NCBI GenBank assembly: GCA_018894105.1
Contig: CM032120.1
Span: 28,046,710 to 28,110,709, forward strand
Direction: 5' to 3'
Source of the DNA: Jacaranda mimosifolia
Lineage: Eukaryota; Streptophyta; Magnoliopsida; Lamiales; Bignoniaceae
DNA length: 64,000 bases
Shown: positions 13,820 to 27,235 of the stretch, piece by piece
Layout of the letters: the number at the start of each line of letters is the position of its first letter
Position numbering within the stretch: position 1 is the stretch's first letter
Made by a program: the position numbers and the translations under genes
Notes under the pieces: model-generated
Seen by the model: the letters and a program-made list of their open reading frames with translations, nothing else
The model's database searches: none
What the model was told of the DNA's origin: nothing

Positions 13820-16269
13820 GGGAACATTACTTTGGACAACTCAAAACATGAAAGAATACAAAACAGAACTCCTTATTTACCTTTCATTTCCGTTGCAATT
13901 TTCTGTTCAATTTCTTGTTCAAGTCGAGATTTTGAAATCATGAAGAATTTTGGAGAACTTATGTCTTCATTGGACCAGTAGAGATAACAAACCACGTTGA
14001 ATTTATTTCCATGAAATATTTCTTGTCTGAAGGCTAATCGGGTTGTTTAAGCCTAATAAGATTCATAGCGTGAACATCTACCTGAGTCCAACTGAGCTTT
14101 TCTACACGGCGATAATGTGCCTTGTTCTGTATATTTGAGCCCAAAAAGATGCTCAGCAGTAGCTTCCATGAAAGAACAAAATGTTGGATTGAAGATTTCT
14201 GTCTAGTTTGCCTATAAATAATCATACGAAGTTAAGAGACTGTATATTACCGATACGTCGATGTTGTCCATTACTTAAATAATCTTAAGTATTGGAAAAG
14301 CTTTGATAGGCAGCAATCTCAAGGCCAAAGTTGAGGGATGCTGGCAGAGATATAAGTGTACATCCTCTTCCCTTAGGCATGGTTGAAATTAGTACCCTGC
14401 ACGTGACTTGTGAGGACCATTAATGCACTTCTAACCTGAACGCTATAGTTTAGTTGGTCATCCTTTTGTTTGTGACAGTTGTAATTTACAATTGTCAGGT
14501 TATGCATTTTTCTCTTTAATGGTCTAAATTTGGTGCAACAATTTCGTAATCTGTGTTCATTTTGTCTGTTCTAATTGTCTAAAATACAAAGGCCAAGGGA
14601 CTAAATTTGAATACTTGATGAAAAAGGACGATGGCCCTATGCTAATTTAGATTTTTGAGTACTGAATAAGAACAAGAAAATATATCCTTTCCTATTAGAA
14701 AGGTGATCTTTTAGGAAAAAGTATCATAAATCAATCCAAAGTTCCCGAGAAGGAAAATAAAGAATGGATGTTTTGTTATGTTCTAATTACAATTTGAATG
14801 ATTTTTGGAACATTTCAAAATCCAAGAACTTCACCCTCATTTTCAGGTCTTGTGCTGTCTCATGAGAAGAAAAGAAAGGGCAGGCGGTGCACCTATAGGC
14901 TTTAGTGATAGAGGCATGAGGAGATGATTGATGAGATGGAGTAAATCTTGTAATATATGAACAAAAGTAATGAGCTCCACATGGGAGATCCCAAAAAGAG
15001 AAATGGCATAAGAAAAGACCTGGAATGAGGTGCTGGTCCTAGCAAGTGCATATAAAAAGAGAGAGTTAAAGCTTCCAACTTGAAAAAGAAGCAAATTATG
15101 GATTTGCCAACATGACACCTCCCTCTGCTTTTACCATATGCTTCTTGAAAAATGTGATTGTTTTTCTCTCTTTAGTGATTAACTTCTCACAATCAAGACC
15201 ATTAGTTCAAAATGCAAATTTTGCTATCATGTTCTTTTTTCCCTTACTTTTAAGAGTAAATCAGTAAGAAATTTTCTCAGAAAAAAGAACTTGTGGCAAG
15301 TGTAGAGACTTGTGTAGAACTCTAACATGCTGAAAAAGTGAGAGTTTGCTTCAGTTAGACAGACTTGACTTGACAAAAGAAAGAAAATTAAAAAGAAAAA
15401 AAGCAGCAAAGAGAGAAAAAGATATGATTCTTTTTCAAAATTTACTTCATTTTCCTTTTCCCATCATGGGGCCCTTCTCTTTAAGAAATTGTCTCATACC
15501 AAGAAAACTATTTGCTTTTCTTGAGGTAACTCCAATACATAAAGCCCATCATTTGGTTATGTTTAGTCAAAATTCAAGTGATATCCTCTGTCTATTAGTA
15601 TATGTGGGGTTTCAAAATTTTTAGTTTATTGGATGGTTCATCTGATAAACTATGAAAATATTAAAAATGGTTGAGAACACATTCTCTAAGCATTTATTTT
15701 TGGGACTGATTAAATAAAAAGTACATTGAGTCCCCCTGATTTATTATTGCTTAATATATGTCACCTGGTTTTATCTTGCTTTTCTTGCTTTCTTGTTTTC
15801 CTTTTTGTTTCTTAATCATATTTTCTAGTTCCAACTGCAGGCAGATTGTGCACATGGGATGCATAGATTGGCATGATTCATAAGACATAGGGTTTTGAAA
15901 AGCATTCATATCTTTCAAAGACATTGTGATTGTCTTGTTGAAAAAAAAAAGTTTAGCCAGCCCCATTCAAGAAAAAGGAAAAAGTTCCTTCCTCTCTCTC
16001 CTTACTTTCTTGTCTTTTTTTATGGTACCTTGTATTGTAATAATCACATCTTCATTTCTTTCCTAAATTCTTTTATGAATGTTTCTAGGATCAATGTCTG
16101 TAATTCAGCAAATTTACAAAGGAACCTTCGTTCTTAGAGAGGACAATTAGATATAAAACTCCTCTAAAAAGATATATAGTGGTTCTTGGACAGAAGTTGT
16201 GGGGTTCTCGTGACAGGTTTTTAGGGGAAAAATTTAAGGAATAAAATGTGGGTATGGTCTACATAACCT

Positions 16270-16318
<49 letters not shown>

Positions 16319-18390
16319 ACAATTGAATTATTTCTGTTCAGGTACTGCATAGCTGTAACATATCCAACATTTACTCTCTCTTTTTGAGTTCCTCTTACAG
16401 TGTGCATTTTCATTTATTGATTTGACATCAGAACCACTTGTCAATCATGTTGAAGCAAAGCAAAACATATCAACTTATATAAAAATTGTTTTACTTGCTT
16501 GCAGCCTTGGAAATTTTTAAAGCTTAAATTTGGCACTTTTGTTTATATTGTTCATGTAGTGGTTGATGAATTGCCAACTCTACAATGATGAATCCCATTT
16601 GGTATTAGTGTCCCATTTCAGGGCTGGCAATGAGTAAGTTAAATCTGTTGGTTATGATATTACCTCAGCTCTACCAACCTCATTGGGTGGTAATAATACT
16701 AATTTAACATGCAATCTTTTTAAACATGTATGATGATCAAATTTACCTTGGAAATGTTGAGTTATGAATGAAATGTCCACAAAGGCCACAAACTCGTCTG
16801 CCGGAACATGTGGTGAAATTCTTACAAGGTTCTATGATCCACGAACTGATTATCCCCAGACTGTATAAGAAAAAAGCGATTGATGTGCAGTGCATGTGCA
16901 TTTCATGGGATTAATATGTGCAGTGTCCATAGCTAGGACACCCTAATGCTATTTTTTGAACAATAAAAACTAGCTAGACCATACTAGGATCAGTAGTGCT
17001 GAATTTCAAAACTGATACTATTGAAACAAGAAGACATATATGCTCTCTCTTTCGCCTCATCCCGACAGCAAGGCCCATGCTTTTGATTTCTTTAAATCTG
17101 CTTCTCCGGACAAGGTATTGTACTGATTAAGCTAGGCATCCGAATTATTTACATTACAACATTAAAAAATGTACTGACTGAGATTATCATAAACTATGTA
17201 ACTTTTTTCTTTTCTTTATATTTTTTTTATTCTACATAAAGATGGGCTCATCTGGATCCTCTATAAGTATGGAGGGAATATCTGTGTCTTGTTCTTTCAT
17301 GACAATGAAACTTGAAGAATAAGAATATGATATTTTGTGCTTCTTAAGGATAAAAGCTGAATGCAACTGTAGTCTTTCATGGGATGCCGCATCAGTTGTC
17401 TCTATCAGTTTCTTGGTTCGACTTCAAGATGATAATAGTGAAGCTTCATTGAATGCCTTGCAAATTCGCCTTCTGGTAATCACCTGATATTCCTTTACTA
17501 GTTTTCCATTAGGCACACATATAGTTCTATTTTGCACCCTTTGAAGAAAAATTTTACCATCATAAGTATCCATCATCCTCAGGTAATAATTATACTACTA
17601 TTAAGCATTTGCATCCACATTCAAAAATTAACTTCTGCTCATAATTAATGTCTCATGACATTGCAGCATCAAAGAGCCCTTTTTGTCAAAATTGTTATGT
17701 TCATTTTTTAAAGGTGCTATTAAGCATATAGTATTACAGTAAGCAGAAAGATTGATCTTGGCAGGATAGTGATTGTCAGGTTTATATGTTTGTCAAATTT
17801 ATCTCGACCTTCTCATAAGATCTTTATCTCTCAAGTCTCAACCTGTTTACGTATATAAATTCATGAGAAGGGTAGAAAAGAAGGCACACTTTTTGTTTTT
17901 CTCACCATTGCATATGTTTCTTCTCCGGTACAAAAGTTCCCTTCATCACCTTTTCTGCTTCTCTTTTAAGTCCTTGAAGATATTGGACAGCCTTTCTGGA
18001 TGCATTCACTTGAGTAAGACTTCTGTAATTTCATAGCCCTTTAGCAGTTTCTGGTTCTTTTGTTTGCTTCAAAATTTAGAAGATAAGGATTGTTAACTTT
18101 GTGGATAATAACTACAAGTGTTTGCATTAAATTTCGATGAATTAGATTAGATCAGGAAGTTGAGGAATAAATTAAAAGAAAAAAGGAAAGATTTCCCTTT
18201 TCAAGAAGTTCTATCATCCGTCTTCCTCACTTCTTCTACTAGCAATGTCTCATAATTCCACAATCTTTGTCATTTTTAGGGCACTAACATCTTTTTCATG
18301 AAGCCCCACATAAGTGGAAAAACATGAACCAATTCTGATCAGTTGTGTTGATGATCTTCTACTGGTTGGCCCTTTAACAGGAAAGGAAAG
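13820..18390. other. Intergenic region without recognisable genes
   Basis: Short ORFs here (for example 14843-15118 minus, 15346-15624 and 15895-16137 plus) have low-complexity or unfamiliar translations and no neighbouring exon signals. The one clear feature is the CT microsatellite at 16271-16314. An exon-like string near 17060-17115 (PHPDSKAHAFDFFK followed by a GT donor) could be a gene relic but has no partner exon that I can find. The last part, up to 18444, probably holds the 5' UTR and promoter of the next gene. Confidence 0.5.
16271..16314. repeat. (CT)22 microsatellite
   Basis: An uninterrupted run of 22 CT units in intergenic DNA. Confidence 0.97.
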
Positions 18391-18444
18391 CTACACAAAA
18401 TCTCCCTGCCCTCAAGACCACAAATCTAAGCCCACGGGAAAGGT

Positions 18445-18963
18445 ATGAGTGAGTTCAATGTTGGAAGATCAAAACCATGGAACATGTACAGCAGCAGCTC
18501 AAATCCTAATCCTAGTCCCTCTCAGGCAGATGTGAACAAGGAAGGTCCATGGCAGAGCCTTGGGTCATCCATGAATGCCATTTCTTTCGGATTTGTAGCT
18601 ACGGCTATCTTGATTTCAATGTTTCTTATCATGGCCATTTTTGAGCATTTGTTCAGACCAAATGCATCCCATGATCATTCTACTGGGACAGAATCAAGAC
18701 AAATGCACAAACTTGGAAATCCAGACATGGTATTTTTTGTGCCTTTTATTTTATATTATTCTGAAGTTTTCCCAGGGTTGATCATTTGATTGATTCTGAT
18801 GAGGTTATTTATGTACCAGGTACAAACATCATATGGATCTGATTTCTCAGTTGTGATGCCTGGACAGCAGTATCCTACCTTCATTGCCCAACCATCTCCT
18901 CTGCCTTGTCAAAGGGAAGGAGTCTATTGGCCCTCCCACGAACATAATACAGCCTACCCATAG
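18445..18963 (+). CDS. Plant-specific small single-pass membrane protein, two exons, 142 aa
   Basis: Exon 1 is 18445-18729 and exon 2 is 18820-18963 (donor ATG|GTATTT, acceptor TACCAG|GTACAA, phase 0), stop TAG. The start follows a purine-rich leader and an upstream TTTAACAG acceptor at about 18380, so a 5' UTR intron is likely. The protein has a polar, Ser/Pro/Asn-rich N-terminus (1-42) with NVGRSKPWNMY, one strongly hydrophobic segment at about residues 44-66 (FGFVATAILISMFLIMAIFE), then HLFRP and a polar tail rich in aromatic residues and prolines, ending EHNTAYP. I recognise the transmembrane block as shared by a family of uncharacterised plant proteins but know no function for it. Topology (N-terminus outside or inside) cannot be told. 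The frame is open through both exons and the splice phases fit, so it looks functional. Confidence 0.8.
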
Positions 18964-19956
18964 ACCATTATTTCAACCCTTTCCCATCCATGTTTTGTAG
19001 ATGAATTTCTTATCCATTACAAGTTTATGCAATTTTGGCTGCTTACCAATTACAATTGAACCCTGCAAGCCAATCCAAGGCATAATTCCTGCACTGCAAA
19101 ATGTTGAAATAATAGCATACAAGTTATACTTTACAACTTAATAGTGCTAATTTGAAGCATATTCCACACTTAACAATGTTGATAAAGCAGCAAGAGAATA
19201 TAAATATCAAACAAGTTGGCCACCATCAGGCTGCTTAACTGTGGGGTCCAATAGCCAATTATGTCATCATTCATCACTAAGGAATTTGAATGCAAATAAG
19301 GTTTCTAATTTTGTATCTGATTGCGGGCAGTTATATCAACAGGATCACTTGCTACTGGCAAGTAATTTAATACATTGCTGCAAAATCTCACAGGATATGG
19401 AGGAAAACAAGCTGCTAGATGATCCATTTCATATTTGGTTAATTAACTTCGTACAATTTTTGCCTAAATACATTTAGGACGAATACGACAAAAAACACTT
19501 CTTGCTACTCAGTGTGCTTTAAAACATCCCAACAATATTATAGGAAACCTAAACCAATTTATGGTTTTGAACTTTATAATAGCTATATTACAGAAATTAT
19601 AGTGGAATCTACATAAAAAAAAGCCCACAAGGATAAAACGAGACAAGTAACAGAAATAAGTAAAGGAAGGAAAAAATAAGGCGAAATCTCATCTCAGAAA
19701 ATGGAAATCAATGAGGTAACTTTTCTAGTACAATTCCATCATTTTGATATAAATCTTAGCTGCTGCACCAATTCTGTACAGGTATTCTCTATTCCAAACA
19801 GGACATGCAGCCAATCACCCTTGTAGCAGTGGGAGCTTTTATGCAATATCTGGAGTGTCTCTACATACACACTGTCATTCCTCTCTGACCCGACAATAGT
19901 CTCAAGTTAATCCAAAATTGCTCCACTTCTCAGTAAACAAAAAGCCTATTGTAATC

Positions 19957-21738
19957 TTATTCTGGCACATCATCGTCAGGTTGAATGACAGTAAGTAATG
20001 AGTATTTGACCCTAAGAGAGATCCTTCCCTTTTCAACCACAAGTCTTGCACCAGATACAACCCAATAACCAGGTGGTTCTTGTGGCCCTCTTGTCATCTC
20101 TGTTGTATCAACAAACTTCAAGAGTTTGGGGGTTTGGATGGGAACAGGAGGTCCCCCAGGGTACACAGCAGAATTAATATTCACATCAGCCGGCTGGGGA
20201 GGTGGTTTTTGAACTGCTGTGAAGTGATGGCTAATCAGAGTTGAGATAAGTCCAGATTTGCGCGCCAACCCAGGAGATCCATCCCATTCCGGATACTTCA
20301 CTAAAACAGCTCCTATAACAGTTGAGAAACGGAGACGAAGGAAAAGAACCTTCTTAAACCCATAATCCCCAACCTGTAACTGCGCCCCAGTGACAATGGA
20401 AAGTTCTTCGTCGGATTCAACAGGGGCAGTACATACATGGGAAAAGTTCTTCCACTGTACCTTCTCATAATATCGGCGATCATATGATTCCTGGCGAAAA
20501 CTGCCATTTGGATCATCCTGGAGTTGGAAAATGTTTGGAAGTGAGGATAGGTGTTGCAAGTGGATAGCCAAGCGGTTGCTTCTTTTACCTTCAAGATACA
20601 ATCTCAGACCAGTGACTGGTCTCTTACCCACATCAACCTGAAATGACAGACAATGATAATTGAGTGTCATTTAGCTCTCAAGGGATCTATGCAACAGGGA
20701 GTATCATGGAATGTAATCAGCACAGAAATGGCAGTATTGCTTATTGTACAGAACATAGTAATAGATACTGTTTAAAACAGATTGCTAGATACAGTAATCA
20801 AAGCTTCTAGGGATTTTGTCCCAAGAAATTTGTATCTCCATACTGAATACTGCTTTGTTTCGAGTAGTATAGGAAAAGTAACCAGTAATCTTTCCCAGTT
20901 CACCAGGAATGGGGAACCAGTGCCAAAGAAGACTGTTGCTCCAAGGGAAAAATTAATGATATAATGAATGTTCTCATTCTGTACACATGCTGGATTAGCA
21001 CACAGCACATTGTTTTTGGAATTACATTTCTTTCTTGTACATACACAGCCAGAAAATTTAGAACACAAAATTCAAAAGAAGATTTTAACCAAGAACACTT
21101 AACATTGGAAAAAATAATATCTCTGTTATGACTTTTTCACAAATTGGGCTCACCAATTTGATTTGATTTCATCAGCAGGTATGGGAAACCTCCAATGCTC
21201 TAAACTATATTCTCAATAATGTAAAATCAGCAATATGTCAATATATCCTTCTAAAAGTCCTCAAACTGCTAGTATATCCTCAAATACCACTCTCTCTCCC
21301 CCCAATATCATCAAACAGTGCACACCACAGGCCTTTAGAGACTCTATTATCTTATATCTAAAATCAAGGAAAAGAAGAAGCATTACCGCGGTGGTATTTA
21401 CAAAAAGTTTGGGACCCATAAGACTGAATTGCAACGAAGCTGTGCTTTGCTGTCTCCGCTGAGGACCAAGGGGAAGATCACTGAATACAGGTGCCCATTG
21501 CCTAGGCAGCTGGAATTCCAGAAATTGATGAAGCTCTTCAATTGGCGGCTTGTCTGCATCAGAAAGAACAAGGATAAGGAAAGGCCGTGGTTGACTGCCA
21601 CACAGAGACATGAGTTGCGAGGATAGGGATGTCCAAGAATTTTCATAATGCTGGAATCCCAATTCCCACAGCTGCTTGCCCCTCCCCCAACAACCCAAAC
21701 ACCCCACACCCACCTCCCCCCACCTAAAACAATAAAAA

Positions 21739-21786
<48 letters not shown>

Positions 21787-24700
21787 GTTCAAGGAGTCCC
21801 CCTTTCCCTTTCTATAAGAAAGCACACCTAGTTGGAAAAAATTGAAACATATAGCTGCTCGCCACCCCCAACCCCAAAAAAAAAAAAATATATATATATA
21901 TATAATAAAAAAGAACCATCAATTCGAGGAGTCACCCTTTCCCTTTCTATAAGAAAGTACACCTAGTTGGAAAAATTGGAACATATAAACATAAAACAGA
22001 GACACCACTCACAGCGCAGATACAGATTAATGGCATGACTCAAATAGCCACTTCCAGAAACACCATTTAGTAGGGATGTTATTGGGATAAAGGACATCGA
22101 GATAACATCAGGCTCCAACAGAACTGTTTGTAGCCACTCGTTATGGGTCAAATTTGCGCCATCACTTCCACCTCTCCTTTTGCAGATGTTAACGATATCC
22201 TGTTATTCGACTAACCAATTGAGTACATGGAAATAGATTTCTCTAAGAGTCAAGAGCAAATATTAATGAGTTGCAACTGTGAGATGAAAGACGTACATCT
22301 TTATGTGAATAAGAACTTGATGAGCAAGTATCTGCAAACCTGAGCCTTGTCTCCTTCATTTCAAACTGAAGAATAAGAAAATGATTAATAATAATTAAAA
22401 AATATAAACAGAGTATGTACGCCATAGAGTGGTAAAAATCATCTATTTCCTACGCAAATGGAGTTGAAGTGATATGATGACAAAGTCATGTAACTGGCAA
22501 GTTATAAATGGTCTATCAGTTAACACTGCAGTACTGCCAGTACAATAACAAAAGTCAACCAATGAGTTGATATGAACCTTCTATGAGCAATGCTGATTCT
22601 ACAATCTCTGGTTTACTCAGCATCTTAATAGACGAGCGAAGCTACACACATAATACCTTTGAACATGGCCAGAGGCTAGTGCATTGTACACGAACATCTC
22701 CACCAAAAAATGCTGGCATAGATTTATCCCATATTCAACCACTTAACACTCCAATAAACTATTTAGAGAAAGCAAGAACTCTTTCTCATGCTAGTGGGTC
22801 ATCAGAGGAAACTATGTAGATAGAACCACAAACTCTTTCCATGAGCGTAGGTAGCAAGGTAACTCAACTGATAGGGTATCGAAGACAGGTACCGAGTAGA
22901 GAGGAGTGAAGCACGAGCAAAAAACTTGCCTAGGAGAAGATGGAGACTTCAACGATTTCAGATTTGTAAGCTAGTTGCAGAGAGAGAAAGAGAGGATTTG
23001 GGATATATCTTTGTTTCAATCATTGATCTAAAGAACTTATGAGCACTGCCAACATGTTTAAATCAGTTAACTTCCAACCACAGAATATCTGAAGTGATGA
23101 GAAAGAAGAAGAAAAAGGAAATAGAAAGAAGAGAACAGTTGGAATTGCACATTTAGCAGGATGGAGGCAGCAGCTATCAACCGGTTCCAATTGATTCTCT
23201 TTGTTAACAGACAAGCAGTACCATTTTGTTGTTTACTCAGGTGGCTAACCATGAAAACCAAGATCTATGGAACTCCCCATCAAAAGAAGAAAGTCAATAT
23301 TCACTTAAATAGAAGCATAGTTCCCTTTTTGGTTACACTTGTTTAGGAAGAAACATAATCCAGGGAAAGATAATTTATTCCTCATAGTGCTCATCACCTC
23401 GATGTTTCCTAGAAATGCATATTTGCATTGATTAAAAGTAAAATAACTAAAATGATTCCAAACCTTCTGACTGTGATATATTTGCTCGGAATCAAGTTCA
23501 TTTTGTCCATTTGCATCCAAAAATCTCTTATCTGCCATCACTTTCAATCTTTTCTGCACATCAGCTGGTTGAAGCGATGAAGAATGCTGCTGTTTCATGT
23601 AAATAACATCCTTCCCACCCATCTTTACACCAACAATTACATGAGTGCCAAACTTATTAATAAACCTGAAAATTAAAGAGTGGGAAAGGATATCAGCTCC
23701 ACCACACAGTAGTAGTAATTATTAGCAGAAAATTGTCGCACTAAGATATGGTACAAGTGATACGCACATCCCGAATGCTCAGTTGAAATGATAACAGGGC
23801 CAAATAGATAACCATAGTCAAACCACATGCTCTAAAAAGATTATTTTGTTTAAACAGATAATATTAAATTGGCAAACGGATAGATTTGATTCTGTTCTAC
23901 AATTGAATGTGAATCTCCCTTTGCCTGAACACAACTTTTCTTTTCAAAGAATTTTTCAATTCCAGACACCTGACTAATAAGAAAAAGAACAACAATACCA
24001 AAAAGGTACCCCCTTTTTTTTCCTATTTGCACAAAATTTCTATATGCAGCAACTCACTGATTGCTGAAAAATACGAGAATAGCGCAAAGCTCAAATTTTT
24101 AGTCAGCTAGCGATAGCAATCAGGAGAGAGAGAGTGTGTCTTTGAAGTAAATGTTCGAAATGGGTAAACCACACTTCTCTAGCTTCAGTGGGGCATTCTC
24201 TAAATTATTTCATATCCTGCAGACGCTATTTATCAGTCCTCAATCCACGCCAACTACCAAAACTTCCAGCATATGCACCATTATCCTTGTAAAACTTAAA
24301 ATACCAAGGATGAGAAGAAACCTCGTATTTAAAGTGATATTTCAACATGTATTTACTTGCAATGTGTGAAAACTCCCTTGAGTAACTTTTTGATAATTTA
24401 GAAGGGCAGTTTTATAGTATATACATTGCTCCTCCCATGCTCCTCTCCTTAAATAGAAGGACAAATATTACACGGAGGATCATAAGCATTCTAGAGCATT
24501 TTTGTGCGTTTGCAGACATAAAAACACAAGCGCAGGCACGTGTGCATCTTTGTGTTGGGAGACACCAAAAGTTCGCTCCTATAGTTAAAAAAATGCAGCG
24601 CGTTGGCTTGCAATGCAGCAATAGTAGTGTCACATGCTCCTAGAGAAGGCAACCCAAGCCATACCTTGCCAACGCCGCAGGATCCCATGAGGATGGAACT

Positions 24701-25534
24701 TCCTTCTTTACGTGATCCTTAAGCACCATCTGAGACTTCTCTAGTGCAACTGTATACAATGTTATAAACATTCCATCAAAAGCGAGGGTCTTGGTGTATG
24801 CTGCATCTTTCTGCCAACAACCAGAAAATTCGAACATAGCATTGAAAAGCCCTGAAGGAATTTTGCCAGTCAACGATAGCTCTTGATTTAATTGCTCTGA
24901 CATCTGGAAGGTGAAGATGCAGCTATGAATTTCTGGTATGATCAAGTTCAACTCTAGATAGTATGTAAAGAACATTGAAAAATGGTGAAGTTTCAAAGTT
25001 TGCACAAATTAATTAAAGAAATTTATCCTGGAAAAGATATTGGGAATAACAAAAAGGAAATGGACATATTGGAAAATGCTGATTGCAGAGAAGCATCAAA
25101 ACCATAGCATAATCAAACACATACATTCTACAGCCACATAAAATGAAACTTTGTAGCACCAATCACAAAAGCATATGAAAGACAAAAAGTACTTAACACA
25201 AATGCCTACACAATTTAAGGATGCCATTATAAACAAATTGACAAATCTTGAAGCAGTGTAAGCAAAGCAGAAACAACTAAACCTGTTGGAAAGTCAGAAC
25301 ATCAGAACGAAACCGCGTCCGTTCTCCCTTATCGCATTTGATTGATTTCGACACATTAGGAACTGAGATTCCACCAGGAAGAATTATCTCTCGACCTTGA
25401 TCCTCATCAATCTCAATCAACCGCGAATCACCCTTACAATACTTTAGCCTAAGATCTAAGGAAATATCATATCCACGACCAATCGAATGAATGGCCACCT
25501 TAGCTGCTTCTCCAGCAGGAAGCTTAAGCGCCAT
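19957..25534 (-). CDS. MACPF domain-containing protein, CAD1/NSL1 family, 598 aa
   Basis: Seven coding exons on the minus strand: 25283-25534, 24665-24903, 23464-23665, 22297-22365, 22013-22199, 21387-21553 and 19957-20637. All junctions are GT-AG and phases agree; the CDS is 1797 nt with no lesion. It starts MALKLPAGEAAKVAIHSIGR, which is the conserved family start. The MACPF signature FGTHVIVGVKMGG falls at about residues 169-181; the MACPF fold covers about the first 330 residues, and a conserved C-terminal region follows (GGPPVP, STLISHHFTA, SGARLVVEKGRISLRVKYSLL). Length is close to the usual 600 or so of Arabidopsis relatives such as At4g24290. In Arabidopsis, members CAD1 and NSL1 restrain salicylic-acid-linked cell death; membrane pore formation has not been shown for them as far as I know. 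The specific role of this copy is inferred from family only. The 3' UTR probably extends into 19640-19956. Confidence 0.95.
21732..21904. repeat. Microsatellites in intron 5 of the MACPF gene
   Basis: AAAT units pass into an (AAT)n run ending near 21786. A poly-A tract followed by (TA)n lies at about 21877-21904. Both are within the intron 21554-22012. Confidence 0.9.
21787..21987. repeat. 67-bp direct duplication in intron 5 of the MACPF gene
   Basis: 21787-21853 and 21921-21987 share GGAGTC, CCCTTTCCCTTTCTATAAGA and ACACCTAGTTGGAAAAA with few mismatches. They are separated by the A/TA-rich tract, so slippage or unequal exchange at the simple repeat is a likely origin. Confidence 0.85.
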
Positions 25535-26014
25535 CTTTCAGACACCCACTCTCCTATCTCAAAATCCACATATCTATTCTTAACTTGATACAATTCCTAA
25601 TCCAAGCGAGCAAATTGCCAAACCTAAGATGTCTTATTGTTTCCAAGGAAACTTCATATCTATATACTGAAAATCTGGGACCAACTAAGAGCAATGTAGA
25701 GCATTCTGCCTCTAAGGACTAAAAAAACTTCAATTCTTTAAGCTCCAAAGTCCAAAACCCAACAAATGAAGCTTCAAAGTATCAACCTGGAATTTCTCAA
25801 CCACACACGATCGAGCTCGGAATTCCCCCCAAGTTTTGACTACAAAGCCATAGATATATTTATGAGATTCATATTTAAGCACGTTTTCCCACTGTATTTA
25901 GCTATCACAAGCTCCTGCACGTTCGGAGACTTGCTTTACTGTTTTCCAGAATCAAATCTTGGGTAACTCCAACAATATCCAAGTCAAAAATAAAACCTGA
26001 TGGATTCAACCCCA

Positions 26015-26183
26015 AAACCCTAGAAAATCGCCAAGGTAGAATTAATAAAACAACCCACAATTGAAACCTTCAAGTGTGGTGCTACATAGTATTCCTTCAA
26101 ACACGGGGGACTCGAAACCCTAGCTAGCTGCACTCAATGCTTGAGTTCTTTGGGAATTGAAGTTGAAACCCTTCAAACCCTAG
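26015..26183 (-). promoter_or_regulatory. Three telo-box-like AAACCCTAG motifs upstream of the MACPF gene
   Basis: AAACCCTAG occurs at 26015-26023, 26115-26123 and 26175-26183 on the plus strand (CTAGGGTTT on the gene's strand), 480-650 bp upstream of the start codon. This is where a 5' UTR or first intron would lie. Telo-boxes are common around transcription starts of plant genes active in dividing cells; activity here is inferred. Confidence 0.45.
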
Positions 26184-26239
26184 ATTTTCGTAGTGAGGTT
26201 CAAGTGAAGCTCAGATCTAGAGAAACAATGGAGCTTTTT

Positions 26240-27235
26240 CTTCTTGACTGGAAAGAGAGCAAACACATTAAATTATGTATATATGTGTATGTATATATTC
26301 ATAATTTCTGTAACTGTAGATTAATAAATGTTTTGGGCTGAAGCTGAATAGCCTAAATTTGGATGGATTTCATGGAACAGTAAAGAGATTTTGAGTGTGT
26401 CACTGATTTAGGAATTTAATAATATTGAGAAGATAGACAGAGACTGGAGTGATGACCACTTCACAAGTCAAACTGGAGGATTATGGAGGACTTAGAGGGT
26501 AATTTCAATGAGATTTCCCTTAAATAAGTATACCTATTAATTATTACGAGTACCAATTATGAATTTGATTGAGCTGACTCCAAAAGCTACTTTGATTAGA
26601 TGGGAGAAGTTTAAAATATCTTTTCTAAAGTAAAAACTTCATTTAATGATCATAATTGATAATAATCAAGATTTGTTAGAGATTGTGATTATTGTAACTA
26701 TCTGTGTTCCGTTGTTGGCCTCTATTTTTAAATTCCAAGTAATTATTTTAAAATTATATACGTCATAGCCATTTATATGACTCATTATTACACCATCCAC
26801 GTAGATATTTTAGTAATTTAAAATTTTATAAAATATTAGATTTGTGTGATAACATTATTATTTTATTTAATAGTATTATTGTATTTAATGAAACAAATCA
26901 TAGACCCATTGGGAACTATTTGCGTATGAAATTTTCTAATAAAACCCAATTAAGAGCTAAATTCCCAAACTAAAACCAACAATGATTCATTTTCTATGAA
27001 GTTTAATCCTAAACTTGATTTATTCATCCTAAGTCATCTTATATATCTCTTAAGCGCTCATTTCATATTGTGCCTTTATCTAAATAAATCATCCTTATTA
27101 ACCTTTCATCTTTTTTTGCATCAATAAAGAGTGATATAGACAACGTAGGTCTTGAATTTGAGATGAATTAAATTGATATTGAACTTAAAGGTCAATAATT
27201 TCTCTTAAAAATCTCTTTATAAAGAACCAAACAAC
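26240..27235. other. AT-rich upstream/intergenic DNA
   Basis: Contains the distal promoter region of the MACPF gene. I see no coding exon or complete element. It ends at the TTA target site of the PIF/Harbinger element. Confidence 0.4.

Noticed and set aside
14843..15118. 91-codon minus ORF, and a string resembling a miR166-like sequence near 15020
   Set aside because: No start or splice context. The miRNA-like match has several mismatches and no matching hairpin arm nearby.
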